The notes: generated by a model from the sequence alone, not told the origin. DNA of 64,000 nucleotides from SM1-50 sp964467345 (GCA_964467345.1 CAYXPY010000009.1:8824-72823); one strand, 5' to 3'. Counted from the first letter of the stretch, positions 33,639 through 43,563 are shown. Numbers and translations are program-made.

Positions 33639-34856
33639 ATGAGATATTGTGTAACGATTCGGTTGAAAGGATATGCCGTTTTTCTTTTAGTTCTCATAAG
33701 TGTTTGTCCGTACAGCTCTACGATTCTGACTGCGCAAGGTGGGTCACCTGGTTGTGCTCAGACATTATTTGTTGGTGGTTCTGGTCCTGGGAATTACACA
33801 AGGATTCAGGATGCGATTAACAACGCAAGTCAGGGGGATACTGTGTTTGTCTTTGACGACTCAGCACCCTATTATGAGAGTCTGAAAATCAATGTCTCGA
33901 TTCAGCTTGTCGGTGAAAACCGGAATACCACCAGTATCGAGGGAGGGAACCATGCGATCTCTATCTATGTTGATGATGTCAGGGTGAGTGGGTTTCGGAT
34001 CAGTAATGTCGGTGATTTCTGGAACTGCTGTGGGTTTTATGTCACGTCTCAAGGGAACAACATCTCTGATAATAATATTATCAATAATTTTAGGATGAAT
34101 GGCGTGTTCCTTGATGGAGCATCCTATAATACGATTTATGGTAATCTCATTGAGAATAACCAGTATCATGGGATACGATTAGAGTACACTTCCCATAATG
34201 TGATAAAAAACAACGTTCTTGTGAACAACCGCGGGTACGGGATTTATTTGTATGAAGCGACAGACAACATCCTAGTGGGGAACACGGTGCAGCAGAGTTT
34301 TTTTGATGGGGTGATGCTGGGGAATAATAGTCAGGATAACTTGATTTACCAGAACAATTTCATTGGAAATCCTGCCAACGCGTATGATGCAAGTGGGAAC
34401 AGCTGGGACAACGGCAGTGTTGGTAACTATTGGGATGATTACACAGGCTCTGATAGTGATGGGGATGGAATCGGTGATAGTCCATATATGATTCCCGGTG
34501 GTGCAAGTCAGGATCGATTCCCCCTGATGGCACCGTATGAACGCCATCCGGATCTGATCGATATCACCATCACGGGAGGTATTGGTCTGACCATCTCTGT
34601 AAGGAACAATGGGACTGAGGATGTTTTGCATTTTGACTGGGAGTTTTCTCTGAATGGAGGGTTGCTTCTTGTTCCTTCGCAACGGTCGTCTCAAGGATCT
34701 GTGATGTTTCTTGGTGCAGGTCAGAGCGTGGTCCTTCAAACGTATCGTGTGTTGTTCGGGGTCGGTATCGTTGAGGTCACTGTAAAAGCAGGGAGTCAGA
34801 GTGAGTCGTTGAGAGGGGCGTTGTTTTTGTTTTTGTATCTGCCTCGCCCATCATAG
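33639..34856 (+). CDS. Secreted right-handed beta-helix (NosD/CASH-type) protein
   Basis: A 405-residue protein with a signal peptide (YAVFLLVLISVCPYSSTILTAQ). Parallel beta-helix repeats follow at residues about 60-260: NNISDNNIINN, NTIYGNLIENNQYHGIRL, NVIKNNVLVNNRGYGIYL and NILVGNTVQQSFFDGVML. A conserved NYWDDYTGSDSDGDGIGDSPY calcium-type segment comes next. The last 100 residues form a separate domain that also ends the papain-like protease at 36606. ATG 33639 is chosen because the TATA box (TTTATATATG, 33591-33600) overlaps the only earlier ATG. A polysaccharide-binding or surface role is likely. Confidence 0.85.
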   Translation: MRYCVTIRLKGYAVFLLVLISVCPYSSTILTAQGGSPGCAQTLFVGGSGPGNYTRIQDAINNASQGDTVFVFDDSAPYYESLKINVSIQLVGENRNTTSIEGGNHAISIYVDDVRVSGFRISNVGDFWNCCGFYVTSQGNNISDNNIINNFRMNGVFLDGASYNTIYGNLIENNQYHGIRLEYTSHNVIKNNVLVNNRGYGIYLYEATDNILVGNTVQQSFFDGVMLGNNSQDNLIYQNNFIGNPANAYDASGNSWDNGSVGNYWDDYTGSDSDGDGIGDSPYMIPGGASQDRFPLMAPYERHPDLIDITITGGIGLTISVRNNGTEDVLHFDWEFSLNGGLLLVPSQRSSQGSVMFLGAGQSVVLQTYRVLFGVGIVEVTVKAGSQSESLRGALFLFLYLPRPS

Positions 34857-34966
34857 GGTAGTACCCAGAGAGCGTCTCGGATTCTTCTTTTGGAAATCGT
34901 TTCAAAACATTTATATGCAGGGACTGTCAAATAGATACATGCTAGTAATAATCTAGCGTTAATGAG

Positions 34967-35203
34967 GTGAACAACGCGGAGATAAGAATCGTAGGGGCGG
35001 TTACTGATGAAAACGCGCTCGAGGAAATAGAGAATATCGCCAAAGTCTTTGCCTATGAGCGAAGAATGAAAGATTACACACCTCTTTTGCATCCAACCTA
35101 CGAAGCAAAAAAGGTGAAGAAAACAGTGGAGAAAAAAACAGGGGAGAGTACGACGGTTTTTGAGAGGGCCCAACCACGCATCCCTGTAAAAGGGTTGTGT
35201 TAA
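34967..35203 (+). CDS. Small hypothetical protein, 78 aa
   Basis: A 78-residue protein that appears to start at GTG 34967 in the string GAGGTGAAC. It opens NNAEIRIVGAVTDENALEEIENIAKVFAYERRMKDY, a beta-alpha unit, then becomes basic (KKVKKTVEKKTG). No family was recognised. A TATA-like ATTTATATG lies at about 34909-34917. The GTG overlaps what would be the ribosome-binding site, so the true start is uncertain. Confidence 0.5.
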   Translation: MNNAEIRIVGAVTDENALEEIENIAKVFAYERRMKDYTPLLHPTYEAKKVKKTVEKKTGESTTVFERAQPRIPVKGLC

Positions 35204-35346
35204 AACCCCATATGTTTCCATACAGCAGTGCGGGTGGATATCCTCTACCTCTTTTCTCTTATTTTTTTACCTATGATATCATATGTTTGTTTAATTGAAA
35301 AGGTTTAAATTCAACTACGCTTTTCTTCCAGCTAAAGAGGTATACA

Positions 35347-35574
35347 ATGGTTGAATTTGAGACACTGAAAGCAGAGGAAGTAAAATTTGGGAAAAACAAT
35401 TTCATCGAAGTTGCACGGAAGAAAGCCGTCGGTGAAGCCTTATCAAAGGAATTCGTCGCCATTTCTCGAGGATTTTATCTTTCCGACGGGTCCAAGAAAT
35501 GGAAATCATCTATCACGTTACCCGATGAAGAAGACAAACGAAAGCAAATTGCAACGTTAATAAACAACCTATAA
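35347..35574 (+). CDS. Small conserved-type hypothetical protein, 75 aa
   Basis: The product has 75 residues, no signal peptide or membrane helix, and a mixed alpha/beta pattern. It reads VEFETLKAEEVKFGKNNFIEVARKKAV, GFYLSDGSKKWKSSITLPDEEDKRKQIATLI. The GSKKWKSSITLP strand with hydrophobic spacing and the basic character suggest a nucleic-acid- or protein-binding fold. ATG 35347 has AGAGGT 7 bases upstream and TTTAAATTC near 35305. A good hairpin terminator follows. No exact family was recognised. Confidence 0.65.
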   Translation: MVEFETLKAEEVKFGKNNFIEVARKKAVGEALSKEFVAISRGFYLSDGSKKWKSSITLPDEEDKRKQIATLINNL

Positions 35575-35591
35575 AAATCCAATCGGAGAAT

Positions 35592-35640
35592 CGCAACTCC
35601 TGATCTTGAGAATAAAAATCGGTGAGTTGCTTTTCTTTTT
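35592..35640 (+). terminator. Hairpin terminator after the 75-aa gene
   Basis: GCAACTC (35593-35599) pairs with GAGTTGC (35624-35630) and is followed at once by TTTTCTTTTT. The loop is 24 bases. It resembles an intrinsic terminator for the plus-strand gene ending at 35574. Confidence 0.5.
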
Positions 35641-35657
35641 ATCGCCAGTGGTTCTTC

Positions 35658-36335
35658 TTATTTGTATTTGACGAAAAACTCTTCGTTTTCCCAAAGTGAG
35701 AAATCAGGTTTCTTCTTGAAATAATACACTTGATGTGGTTTGAAGACTGGTTTGAATACAGTACGCTGGTAAACAGGTGGTTTTTTCCGAGGTGTTTTCT
35801 TGTGATGTTCAAAGAAATGAGGCATCCTCTGGCTGATAAAAAGACTCACAAGATATTTTGCACACAGTAAGGCAAGCAGCACTTCCCCGCAAAGAAACAA
35901 AACCCCGATCAACCATCCCGGTGTTAGGAATTTCTGGGAGATCTGATGCTGATCGTAGTAGGAACTCAACCCCATCATGGTGACAAAGGAAAAACCGATG
36001 AAGAGGAAATACGTGAGATCCAGGCTCAACGGAATCGATTGTTCATTTCGTTTCACAACCACGTACAGATTATAAAGATGCAGTAAGAACAAAAAGAACG
36101 CAGATGGCCCGACGAGCAGGCAGTACATATACAGAGTTTTCTGCAATTCGGTCTGAATAGGTCCATGGAGCAGGTAGGTAAATGTCTGCAGGAAGACTGC
36201 AACAAGTCCAGCCAGGATTAATGCATTGAAACAATGATGAAGGGTGAGTTCTTTGATGTACAACGGTAGGTCCTTAAGCTGGATTGTCTTGTTTTGTACC
36301 TCTTGATTGGATTGTTGAATTGGACTCTCAGTCAT
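35658..36335 (-). CDS. Polytopic membrane protein, unknown
   Basis: A 225-residue protein with four or five membrane helices (about residues 35-55, 68-90, 105-125, 140-165). A highly basic C-terminal tail of about 60 residues follows (HHKKTPRKKPPVYQRTVFKPVFKPHQVYYFKKKPDF). The basic tail should be cytosolic. No family was recognised and there is no operon partner. The gene stands alone, convergent with the 75-aa gene. Confidence 0.6.
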   Translation of the reverse strand: MTESPIQQSNQEVQNKTIQLKDLPLYIKELTLHHCFNALILAGLVAVFLQTFTYLLHGPIQTELQKTLYMYCLLVGPSAFFLFLLHLYNLYVVVKRNEQSIPLSLDLTYFLFIGFSFVTMMGLSSYYDQHQISQKFLTPGWLIGVLFLCGEVLLALLCAKYLVSLFISQRMPHFFEHHKKTPRKKPPVYQRTVFKPVFKPHQVYYFKKKPDFSLWENEEFFVKYK

Positions 36336-36605
36336 CTACCCATCGCCTCAGTTCTTCCTTCCGGTGATGTAATCTGTTCAGTGGTATAATAAAATATTCA
36401 AAGGGGGTTATCAGAGAGAGCACCGCAGACAACTTCAGCTCTTAGATTTACCATCATCACTGATTGTAGCATTCTGTCTATTACAATAAAAAAGAACCCC
36501 CCTGCGGAATGAAAGTATTCTTTGCTGCTCCCGGTTTACAATAAATAAATTTATTAAGGAGAGTCACTATTGAACCGTTAGGGCGATAGTTAGGGGATTT
36601 ATTCC

Positions 36606-37880
36606 ATGAAGAACACGTATGTTGCAGTGGCAGTTTTTCTTTTAACAATCCTCATCCCACAGGGGTGCTGTGATTGTGGATGCCAGTTACCAGATGAGGA
36701 TGTTGGATCATCGCAGTCACGAACTCCTTGGATGACCGATGAAGACATCTCCTTGTTACAAGACCAAGCAGTTACGCAAGCATGGACGTTTACCGTTGGG
36801 AAGAACCCCGCAACAGAACGTCCCTTCTCAGAACTCTGCGGTCTTGTGGAACCCGCTAACTGGTGGACGGATGCTTCTTTTGATCCCTGCGTCCCCACAA
36901 ATGAGTTGCCATCCCGTTTTGACTGGCGAGATTTTGGGGGATGCACGCCGGTGAGGAATCAGGCTGCATGCGGCAGCTGCTGGGCGTTTGGGAGCATCGC
37001 TCCGCTTGAATGCAATATTTTGATCAAAGACCATAAGGAAGTGGATCTCTCAGAGCAATGGCTTGTGAGTTGTAATACTCATGGCTGGGGTTGTAACGGG
37101 GGATGGTGGGCGCATGATTATTTCCAGTGGAAAATGGATAAATGCAATGGTACTGGTGCGGTGCTGGAGAAGGAGTTTCCCTACAGAGCAGAGGATCTTC
37201 CCTGTGAGGGCCCGTACGATCGTCCGTATATGATTGATTCTTGGCGTTTCATTGGGTTTTCTCAGGGTGTTGCACCGCCAGAATCCATCAAACAAGCGAT
37301 CTTGGAGTACGGCCCTGTGTCTGTTGCTTGTGCTGTGACCCAGGCATTTGGAGGATACACCGGCGGGGTCTTTAATGAAAATGATCCCAGTGCACCAATC
37401 AACCATGCCGTCGCCCTGGTTGGCTGGGATGATACCCAAGGAACCAACGGTGTCTGGTTTCTACGGAACTCCTGGGGACCCGGATGGGGCGAGGAAGGCT
37501 ACATGCGGATCGAATATGGGGTATGCAAGGTCGGGTATGCCGCCTGCTATGTGAAGTATCCGATGAAGACCAAACTTGAAATCAATGGTGGTCTTCTGGG
37601 GATACGCATCGGGGTACGGAATGTAGGCAATACCGTCACGACCGGTATTCGGTGTAATGTTACGATGTCAGGAGGTATGCGCGGGTTTGTCAACACATCC
37701 TTGATTGACACAATTGATTCCTTGCAACCTGGTGAGGTCATCTATGAGCGGTTGCCTTGGTTTGGCTTTGGCCCGGTTGCTATCACCGTTACGGTGAATC
37801 CAGAGAATGCAGGGAAGACAACGAAACACGCGGAGGGATTTTTATGCGGACTGTTGCTTTTTGTCGTCCGAAATCAATAA
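36606..37880 (+). CDS. Secreted papain-family (C1A) cysteine protease
   Basis: A 424-residue protein with signal peptide (residues 1-22) and a short propeptide. The mature C1A domain starts near PSRFDWRDFGGCTPVRNQAACGSCWAFG (oxyanion Gln and catalytic Cys), with the catalytic His in INHAVALVGWDD and Asn in WFLRNSWGPGWGEEGYMRI. It should degrade proteins outside the cell. The C-terminal 100 residues (INGGLLGIRIGVRNVGNTV to the hydrophobic end) resemble the end of the beta-helix protein at 33639 and may anchor or sort the protein. The family is certain; substrate preference is not. Confidence 0.95.
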   Translation: MKNTYVAVAVFLLTILIPQGCCDCGCQLPDEDVGSSQSRTPWMTDEDISLLQDQAVTQAWTFTVGKNPATERPFSELCGLVEPANWWTDASFDPCVPTNELPSRFDWRDFGGCTPVRNQAACGSCWAFGSIAPLECNILIKDHKEVDLSEQWLVSCNTHGWGCNGGWWAHDYFQWKMDKCNGTGAVLEKEFPYRAEDLPCEGPYDRPYMIDSWRFIGFSQGVAPPESIKQAILEYGPVSVACAVTQAFGGYTGGVFNENDPSAPINHAVALVGWDDTQGTNGVWFLRNSWGPGWGEEGYMRIEYGVCKVGYAACYVKYPMKTKLEINGGLLGIRIGVRNVGNTVTTGIRCNVTMSGGMRGFVNTSLIDTIDSLQPGEVIYERLPWFGFGPVAITVTVNPENAGKTTKHAEGFLCGLLLFVVRNQ

Positions 37881-37950
37881 ATACCTCCATTGGTGTCATC
37901 AGATATATTTTTAAACTCCTGTGGGAATATTCGTTGGGCACGGGGTCGGC

Positions 37951-38136
37951 ATGAAAAAAGAAAATTGCCCGTTCTGTGGACATCGCTGGATTCGAAAATC
38001 TTCTGAGTCGATGATAGAATGTCCGAATTGCCGGACAGAATATTTCGTTCAACCGAGACATGAGGGTTTCGAGGGCGATGAACTCATCGAGGATGAGGAC
38101 GACATCGCTGATGATTTTGAGGAAAGGAACCGGTAA
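37951..38136 (+). CDS. Small zinc-ribbon protein with acidic tail, 61 aa
   Basis: From ATG 37951 the product begins MKKENCPFCGHRW and continues to MIECPNCRTEYF, a single zinc ribbon with two CPxC knuckles. A strongly acidic C-terminal tail follows (EGDELIEDEDDIADDFEE). A TATA-like ATATATTTTTAAA (about 37899-37911) puts the transcript start near 37930, excluding an earlier in-frame start. Acidic-tailed zinc ribbons are common archaeal regulators or RNA polymerase-associated proteins. The specific role is unknown. Confidence 0.7.
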   Translation: MKKENCPFCGHRWIRKSSESMIECPNCRTEYFVQPRHEGFEGDELIEDEDDIADDFEERNR

Positions 38137-38211
38137 GGTCTCTGTGTTGTCTCATCTTGTTCGGAAACAAGGCACATCAATTTTAAAAATAGTCTGTTGT
38201 TACCAGTTTTT

Positions 38212-38592
38212 ATGGCCGACCTGCTCTTCGAGGAAAGTTCACTGGTGCTTACTGGTATCTTTATCACGTTCATCTCAAGTTTCCTATATACGATTAATGC
38301 GCAGGGTTTTATAGCTCGTGGGAAGTATCGGAAGAAGGAGGAGGCGATCCTTATCTTTCTTGGAGCAACGGTGTTTCTTGGTCTTGTGACGCCGTTGATT
38401 CATGAGGTATCGAAACTGACGATTCTGATGGTTCCGATTCCGTCTATCTTTGGCATTGTGCTTCTTGGGACGAATTTTGTCTTGCATTATAGTATCCCAA
38501 GTTGGAAGCAGACCTCGACAAAATCTCTTCTTATCTATCTTCTTGGTATTTTTTTAGTCGTGCTTGGATTCCTGGTGAATGTGTATCTGTAA
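38212..38592 (+). CDS. Four-helix membrane protein, unknown
   Basis: A 126-residue protein with four membrane helices spaced through its length (SSLVLTGIFITFISSFLYTI, ILIFLGATVFLGLVTPLI, ILMVPIPSIFGIVLLGTNFV, LLIYLLGIFLVVLGFLVNVYL). The start is taken at ATG 38212; TTTTAAAAATAG about 30 bases upstream may be its TATA box, giving a leaderless mRNA. No family was recognised. Confidence 0.6.
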   Translation: MADLLFEESSLVLTGIFITFISSFLYTINAQGFIARGKYRKKEEAILIFLGATVFLGLVTPLIHEVSKLTILMVPIPSIFGIVLLGTNFVLHYSIPSWKQTSTKSLLIYLLGIFLVVLGFLVNVYL

Positions 38593-38675
38593 GTCGTAGG
38601 TCAGCGCTTTTTTTTTGTTGTTTTTCTCGATAGATTCGTGTGATATGTAGGGAGGGGCTCGTGGTGCTTATATTA

Positions 38676-38708
38676 ATAGTATAATTTATATACTATGTTT
38701 TATATAAT
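38676..38708 (+). promoter_or_regulatory. AT-rich inverted repeat beside a TATA box
   Basis: ATAGTATA (38676-38683) and TATACTAT (38689-38696) form a perfect eight-base inverted repeat with a five-base spacer. It is followed directly by TTTTATATAATAAT (TATA box, about 38698-38708). It has the form of an operator for the gene at 38742. Confidence 0.4.
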
Positions 38709-38741
38709 AATACATATGAAGAAGAAATATGAGGTGAACTA

Positions 38742-39173
38742 ATGGACCCCTTTCTCCAATTTATTTTAGGCCTCCTACTTGCGATCATCCTTCATGAGCT
38801 TACCCATCTGCTCACCATGATGTACTACAAAATACCATTCAAAGCAATCGTGCTAACCAAATATTCAGCGATAGGATTCCTCGTGGATAACGAATCCTAC
38901 ATCGCAGACAACAAAAAAATAGCGTTCCTCTATTTCTCACCACTAGTCTGGTGCTTCATGTACTTCATAAATCCCAGTGAACCCTTCTTCCTCATGTTCC
39001 CCATCGTCAACATCTTTGGCGGCGTCGGAGATTTCTACAACTTCTTCAAACTCATCATCATCCCACCAGAAAAAAGAGCGGAACTGGCAAACAAAAGCGA
39101 TGAAAAAGTCCTGAAAAAAATCATCTGGCGGAAAGACATCTCACCGAACAGCAGGTTTATGAGCGGACGATAA
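38742..39173 (+). CDS. Membrane zincin-type protein (DUF3267-like)
   Basis: A 143-residue membrane protein whose first helix carries LAIILHELTHLLTMMYYKIP, an HExxH site within the membrane. NIFGGVGDFYNFFK near residue 95 is in the position of the third ligand of DUF3267/M50-like putative peptidases. It is expected to cleave or bind membrane proteins, but no member of this family has a clear substrate. GAGGTGA stands 4 bases before ATG 38742. An AT-rich operator-like repeat lies upstream. Confidence 0.75.
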   Translation: MDPFLQFILGLLLAIILHELTHLLTMMYYKIPFKAIVLTKYSAIGFLVDNESYIADNKKIAFLYFSPLVWCFMYFINPSEPFFLMFPIVNIFGGVGDFYNFFKLIIIPPEKRAELANKSDEKVLKKIIWRKDISPNSRFMSGR

Positions 39174-39406
39174 ACCAAATTTTTTTCTTTTTAGAGGGAA
39201 TCCAAGAAATAAGCCCTATTTTTTTAATGAAAAAAAGATTTCACGTCATCTAAATTCGTATGCAACATAAGATATTTTCTTTATAGAATGGGAGAATCTA
39301 TTGATTTTTCATAGGAATGTCACACAATCATTTATTTTTGTATTGATTACATGATACATTTATATATGTCAATTCTATTGTAAACATGTAAGGAGGAAAT
39401 GATTCT

Positions 39407-42400
39407 ATGGCGAAGCAGATTTTTGGAAAGATTGTTGCAATCGTCATACTGACATTACTATTAGGAACAACATTTGCCGTCACAATTCAAAGTAAAACCG
39501 ATTATGAAAACAATCGAACGATACAACCTAGTATAAGATCAAATATAAAACCAGAAGATCTTGCGAAACAAAACAGACAACCCCAGTTATACATAGCATC
39601 TGAAAATCAAAGAAATCCACCATCCCTCTTTGATACCACAAAGAGTTTCTTAAACCCAGAAAATATCGCCTATGCATACTGCGCATATGATCCAAGCGGT
39701 CAAACCCCAGAGGGGTTTGTGTATTTTTATTTAGATGATCCTTCTGAATTATATTCGATAGGAGGAAGTATGCCGGTTTTTCCATCTGGAGCAGATTTCC
39801 TCAATGAGACAATCATGTACATGTGTCTCTACGAAGGGGGTCTTTATAGGATGAACATCGACACCTATGAAATAACATACATTAGCCCCACGATTTTCTT
39901 AAATGGACTTACGTATGATTCTACATCCGATACCTGGTATTGTACTGGAAGCAACAATCTGTATATCATCGATATAACAACAGGGACAACCACTCTTGTA
40001 GGACCTCATAATATTTCAAACACCATCGTCGGTCTGGCCTGCGATTTGAATGGTATCATCTATGCGTACGATGTACTTTTTAGCGGCTTTAGTACGTTGT
40101 ATTCCATAAATAAAACCACGGGAGCCGCGACTGTGATTGGTTCTATGGAAGTCGGGTTTTGTTACGCACAGGACCTCGCCTATGACCGTGACAATGGCAT
40201 CCTCTACATCGCAGGGTACACCCAGAGCGGAACAAGTGGACTCTATATTTGTGATACCACAACAGCAGAAACGACACTCGTCGGATCTTTCCCCGGTAAC
40301 GCAGAAATCGATGGATTTGCTATCCCGTGGTGTCTTTATGACTATGATCATGACATCGCGGTCAGTAGTATTGTCAAACCCGTTAGCGGGAATGCCGGGC
40401 CAATCACCCCGATCGTGAAAGTAAAAAATACTGGAAACAACACAGAGACCAACGTACAATTACAACTCGACATCGGTGTTGAAGTCATCAACGGGACTGT
40501 TGAGGATTTCGAGGCGACCAACGGCAGTTACGTGCACGCGCCAATGCTCCCACAGCCTGATGCATGGCAATGGGGAGCACCGACCTCTGGGCCGATGGCT
40601 GCGCACTCTGGTTCAAATGTCTGGGCGACAAACCTAGCGGGGAACTATCCAGCAAGTATGTGGTGTTATCTACTAACTCCGACGTTTACCGTCCCGAGTG
40701 GTGCCTTTTTCAACTTCTGGCAATGGTACTACTTTGAGAACAACTATGATGGTGGAAACGTCAAGATCACCAACGATGACGGAGTAACCTGGAACCTTAT
40801 CACCCCAATAGGTGGATATCCTGGTACACTGCCATACAACCCGTATATGACCGGACAACCAGCATTTAACGGGCAAAGCAGTGGCTGGAAACAAGCCAAC
40901 TTTGATTTAAGCGCTTATGAGGGACAAGACTGTCAGATCATGTTCGAATGCGCCAGTGACAGCTCCGTTCAGTACGCTGGATGGTACATCGATGATGTCG
41001 GATTTACCATCACCAGCTGGATCAATGAGTATAGCCAGACCGTAACGGTCCCCTCCATTGCACCGGACACAACTTTAGAGGTTTCTTACCCAACCTGGAC
41101 GCCAGCAGACCTTGGTGTCTCTGAGAATGTCAACATCAACTACAACGCCGAGGCAACGAACCTGTTTGCTGATAACAACACAGAAAATGATTACAAACAG
41201 AAAGTCTTCACTCTGCACTATGGGTATCTCCATGATGTCGCAGTCACAGAGATCGTCTCACCACAGAACGGTCTTGCACAGACTCAGACCCCTGAGGTCA
41301 TCATTGAGAACCATGGTCAGAACATCGAAAGCGTCAACGTCCACATGAACATTGGAAAAGCCCTCTACACCACGCTTCTTGAGGAAGACTTCTCCGGTGG
41401 CGTGCCACCAGCAGGCTGGGGAACCAACTACCCAAGCAACTGGATGAGCAGCAGCACGAACTACGCTGGCGGAGTCGCACCAGAGGCATACTTCACCTGG
41501 TCACCTTCCAGTGTTGGTGAACACCTGCTCTACACTGGTGCAATCGACACCACTGGGCACACGACCTTGCTCCTGAAATTCAAGGAGTACGTCAACGATT
41601 ACAACAGTAACTATCAGCTGAAGATCCAGACCTCCACGGATGGCGGAGCAACCTGGACTGATGCGTACGTCCGTGCCGGTGGCCCGTATGGTCCAACCAC
41701 CACAGAGGTTGCTTTAAGTACGACCAATGGTGTCGGATCAGCGACCCTACAGATCGCCTGGGACATGAGCGGGGACTCTTACAACATCAATTACTGGTAC
41801 ATTGATGACGCCTGGCTTGGCATCATTGACATGGTCGAGGAATATGACGAGACCGTTGTCATTGAAGTCGACGCTGGCCAAACCATGAACGCGATCCTGC
41901 CTGACTGGACACCTGCTGATGTTCCCTTCGTTGAGACCATCGATTATCTTGTCACCGCAAATGTCTCCATGAATACCTCAGATAGAAACCCGTCTGATAA
42001 TGAATTAGCGAAAATAATCACCTTACGCTACGAACATGATGTCGGTGTCATCGCAATCACCGAGCCATCTGGACCCCGGGGTGCCGATGAGGCATGGCTA
42101 CAGTATGATAATGGAGTGTACGCTAACGCGTTCGGCTCAACCACGGGACAGATCTACGGTGCCAACCGGTTCACCATCGATGAACTCGCGGAGTACATCG
42201 ATTGGAAACTCGATATGATTCGCTGGAAACACTACGGTGACGAAACCTTCTCAGGGACCGTACGGGTCTACAGCGCGGGAACAAGCTCAGCACCTGGAAC
42301 CGTAATTGTTTCTGAGCCGTTCAGCATCACCGGCGAGGACTGGTTTGAAATTCCCATTCCACCAGTCTCTATCACAGGAGATGACATCTGGCTGTGCGTG

Positions 42401-43498
42401 GAAGGAACACATGAAACCGGAGAATACCCACTTGAATGCTCCGAGCCAGGGATCACCGGAAAGACCGCGTTCTTCTCCTCTGATGGAATGACCTGGTACG
42501 ATCTCCCGGGGCTTGGCTATGATGTCGCCTTTGAAATCCGTGGACATCTCACATCTGACGGAGGTGGAGGTGAACATTGGCCACCAGGGACATACCAAAT
42601 CGAGGGTATTATCCAAAACATTGGTTCTCTGTTTTCAGAAACCGACATACCGGTAAACACCAAAATCACTCATTACGGTGCTGTGGTCTATGATGAGACC
42701 GTGATGATACCAGATCCCCTTCCACCTGGAGAAACCTTTCCTGTAGCTTTTCCGAATATCACCATCCCAACTGAACCATCCGCAGAAGGAGACTACATGC
42801 TCACAATGAAAACAATGCTTCCTGGAGATGATCATCCAAATAACGACAAAAAGATACTAACATTTACCATATTTATTATTCCACCCCCGCCGCCTCCACA
42901 AGCAACTGTGAGTGGAACCATGGGGGATAACGACTGGTATATTAGCTGCGTTACAGTAACAATCAACGGTTATGAGCCTCTATGGCCACCTGGTATCGAC
43001 TACATCATGTATAAGGTTGATGAAAGTGAATGGCAAATATATTCTACGCCTATTATCGTTTGCGAGGATGGCGAACATACGGTCTTCTTTTATGCTGCTT
43101 ACACGGATGGTAGTGTTTCAGATATTTATGATGTTGCATTTAAGATAGACCAGACCCCTCCTTCTATTGAAATGTCTGTCGAAAAGATTGGTTTCAGACA
43201 ATGGAAGTTCATCGCGGAAGCAACAGATGGAACAAGCGGAATATGTAAGGTTCAATGTTATATTGATGATATGCTCCTAGGAAATATTAATGAACCTGGT
43301 CCGTACGAATGGTTCTGGACCGGAAAGGGAAATCATACCGTCACTGGTATTGCCTATGACCTCGCGGGTAACTCAGCAGAAAATACTGTCGTGTTCAGCT
43401 ATAGTGCGTTTTACTATCACAACTTCTGGTTACGCTCTATTATACAACGAATTATCCAGATGATCCTTTCCCATCTTCCATGGTCATCCTCAATCTGA
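39407..43498 (+). CDS. Large secreted modular surface protein
   Basis: The 1363-residue protein has a signal peptide (GKIVAIVILTLLLGTTFAVTIQS). Residues about 90-300 are propeller-like repeats (LYIIDITTGTTTLVGPHN, LYSINKTTGAATVIGS, LYICDTTTAETTLVGSFPG). Repeated CARDB-like units follow, each starting HDIAVSSIVKP, HDVAVTEIVSP or HDVGVIAITEP. Two MAM/jelly-roll-like inserts contain WQWGAPTSG and PSNWMSSSTNY, with WYIDDVGF and WYIDDAWLG. The C-terminal third has Ig-like units around PPPPPPQATVSGTMGDNDWYIS and DQTPPSIEMSVE. It is likely a cell-surface adhesin or substrate-binding protein. No enzyme motif is seen. AAGGAGG precedes the ATG. Confidence 0.8.
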   Translation: MAKQIFGKIVAIVILTLLLGTTFAVTIQSKTDYENNRTIQPSIRSNIKPEDLAKQNRQPQLYIASENQRNPPSLFDTTKSFLNPENIAYAYCAYDPSGQTPEGFVYFYLDDPSELYSIGGSMPVFPSGADFLNETIMYMCLYEGGLYRMNIDTYEITYISPTIFLNGLTYDSTSDTWYCTGSNNLYIIDITTGTTTLVGPHNISNTIVGLACDLNGIIYAYDVLFSGFSTLYSINKTTGAATVIGSMEVGFCYAQDLAYDRDNGILYIAGYTQSGTSGLYICDTTTAETTLVGSFPGNAEIDGFAIPWCLYDYDHDIAVSSIVKPVSGNAGPITPIVKVKNTGNNTETNVQLQLDIGVEVINGTVEDFEATNGSYVHAPMLPQPDAWQWGAPTSGPMAAHSGSNVWATNLAGNYPASMWCYLLTPTFTVPSGAFFNFWQWYYFENNYDGGNVKITNDDGVTWNLITPIGGYPGTLPYNPYMTGQPAFNGQSSGWKQANFDLSAYEGQDCQIMFECASDSSVQYAGWYIDDVGFTITSWINEYSQTVTVPSIAPDTTLEVSYPTWTPADLGVSENVNINYNAEATNLFADNNTENDYKQKVFTLHYGYLHDVAVTEIVSPQNGLAQTQTPEVIIENHGQNIESVNVHMNIGKALYTTLLEEDFSGGVPPAGWGTNYPSNWMSSSTNYAGGVAPEAYFTWSPSSVGEHLLYTGAIDTTGHTTLLLKFKEYVNDYNSNYQLKIQTSTDGGATWTDAYVRAGGPYGPTTTEVALSTTNGVGSATLQIAWDMSGDSYNINYWYIDDAWLGIIDMVEEYDETVVIEVDAGQTMNAILPDWTPADVPFVETIDYLVTANVSMNTSDRNPSDNELAKIITLRYEHDVGVIAITEPSGPRGADEAWLQYDNGVYANAFGSTTGQIYGANRFTIDELAEYIDWKLDMIRWKHYGDETFSGTVRVYSAGTSSAPGTVIVSEPFSITGEDWFEIPIPPVSITGDDIWLCVEGTHETGEYPLECSEPGITGKTAFFSSDGMTWYDLPGLGYDVAFEIRGHLTSDGGGGEHWPPGTYQIEGIIQNIGSLFSETDIPVNTKITHYGAVVYDETVMIPDPLPPGETFPVAFPNITIPTEPSAEGDYMLTMKTMLPGDDHPNNDKKILTFTIFIIPPPPPPQATVSGTMGDNDWYISCVTVTINGYEPLWPPGIDYIMYKVDESEWQIYSTPIIVCEDGEHTVFFYAAYTDGSVSDIYDVAFKIDQTPPSIEMSVEKIGFRQWKFIAEATDGTSGICKVQCYIDDMLLGNINEPGPYEWFWTGKGNHTVTGIAYDLAGNSAENTVVFSYSAFYYHNFWLRSIIQRIIQMILSHLPWSSSI

Positions 43499-43563
43499 AT
43501 CAGGAAAAAGTATACGCCTGTCTTAATCCATGCTACGGAAAAATCCTCTTCAGCCTGAAATGA

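Noticed and set aside
34883..34900. Hairpin GAGAGCGTCTC after the beta-helix protein gene
   Set aside because: Only four base pairs and no immediate T-run; too weak to call a terminator.
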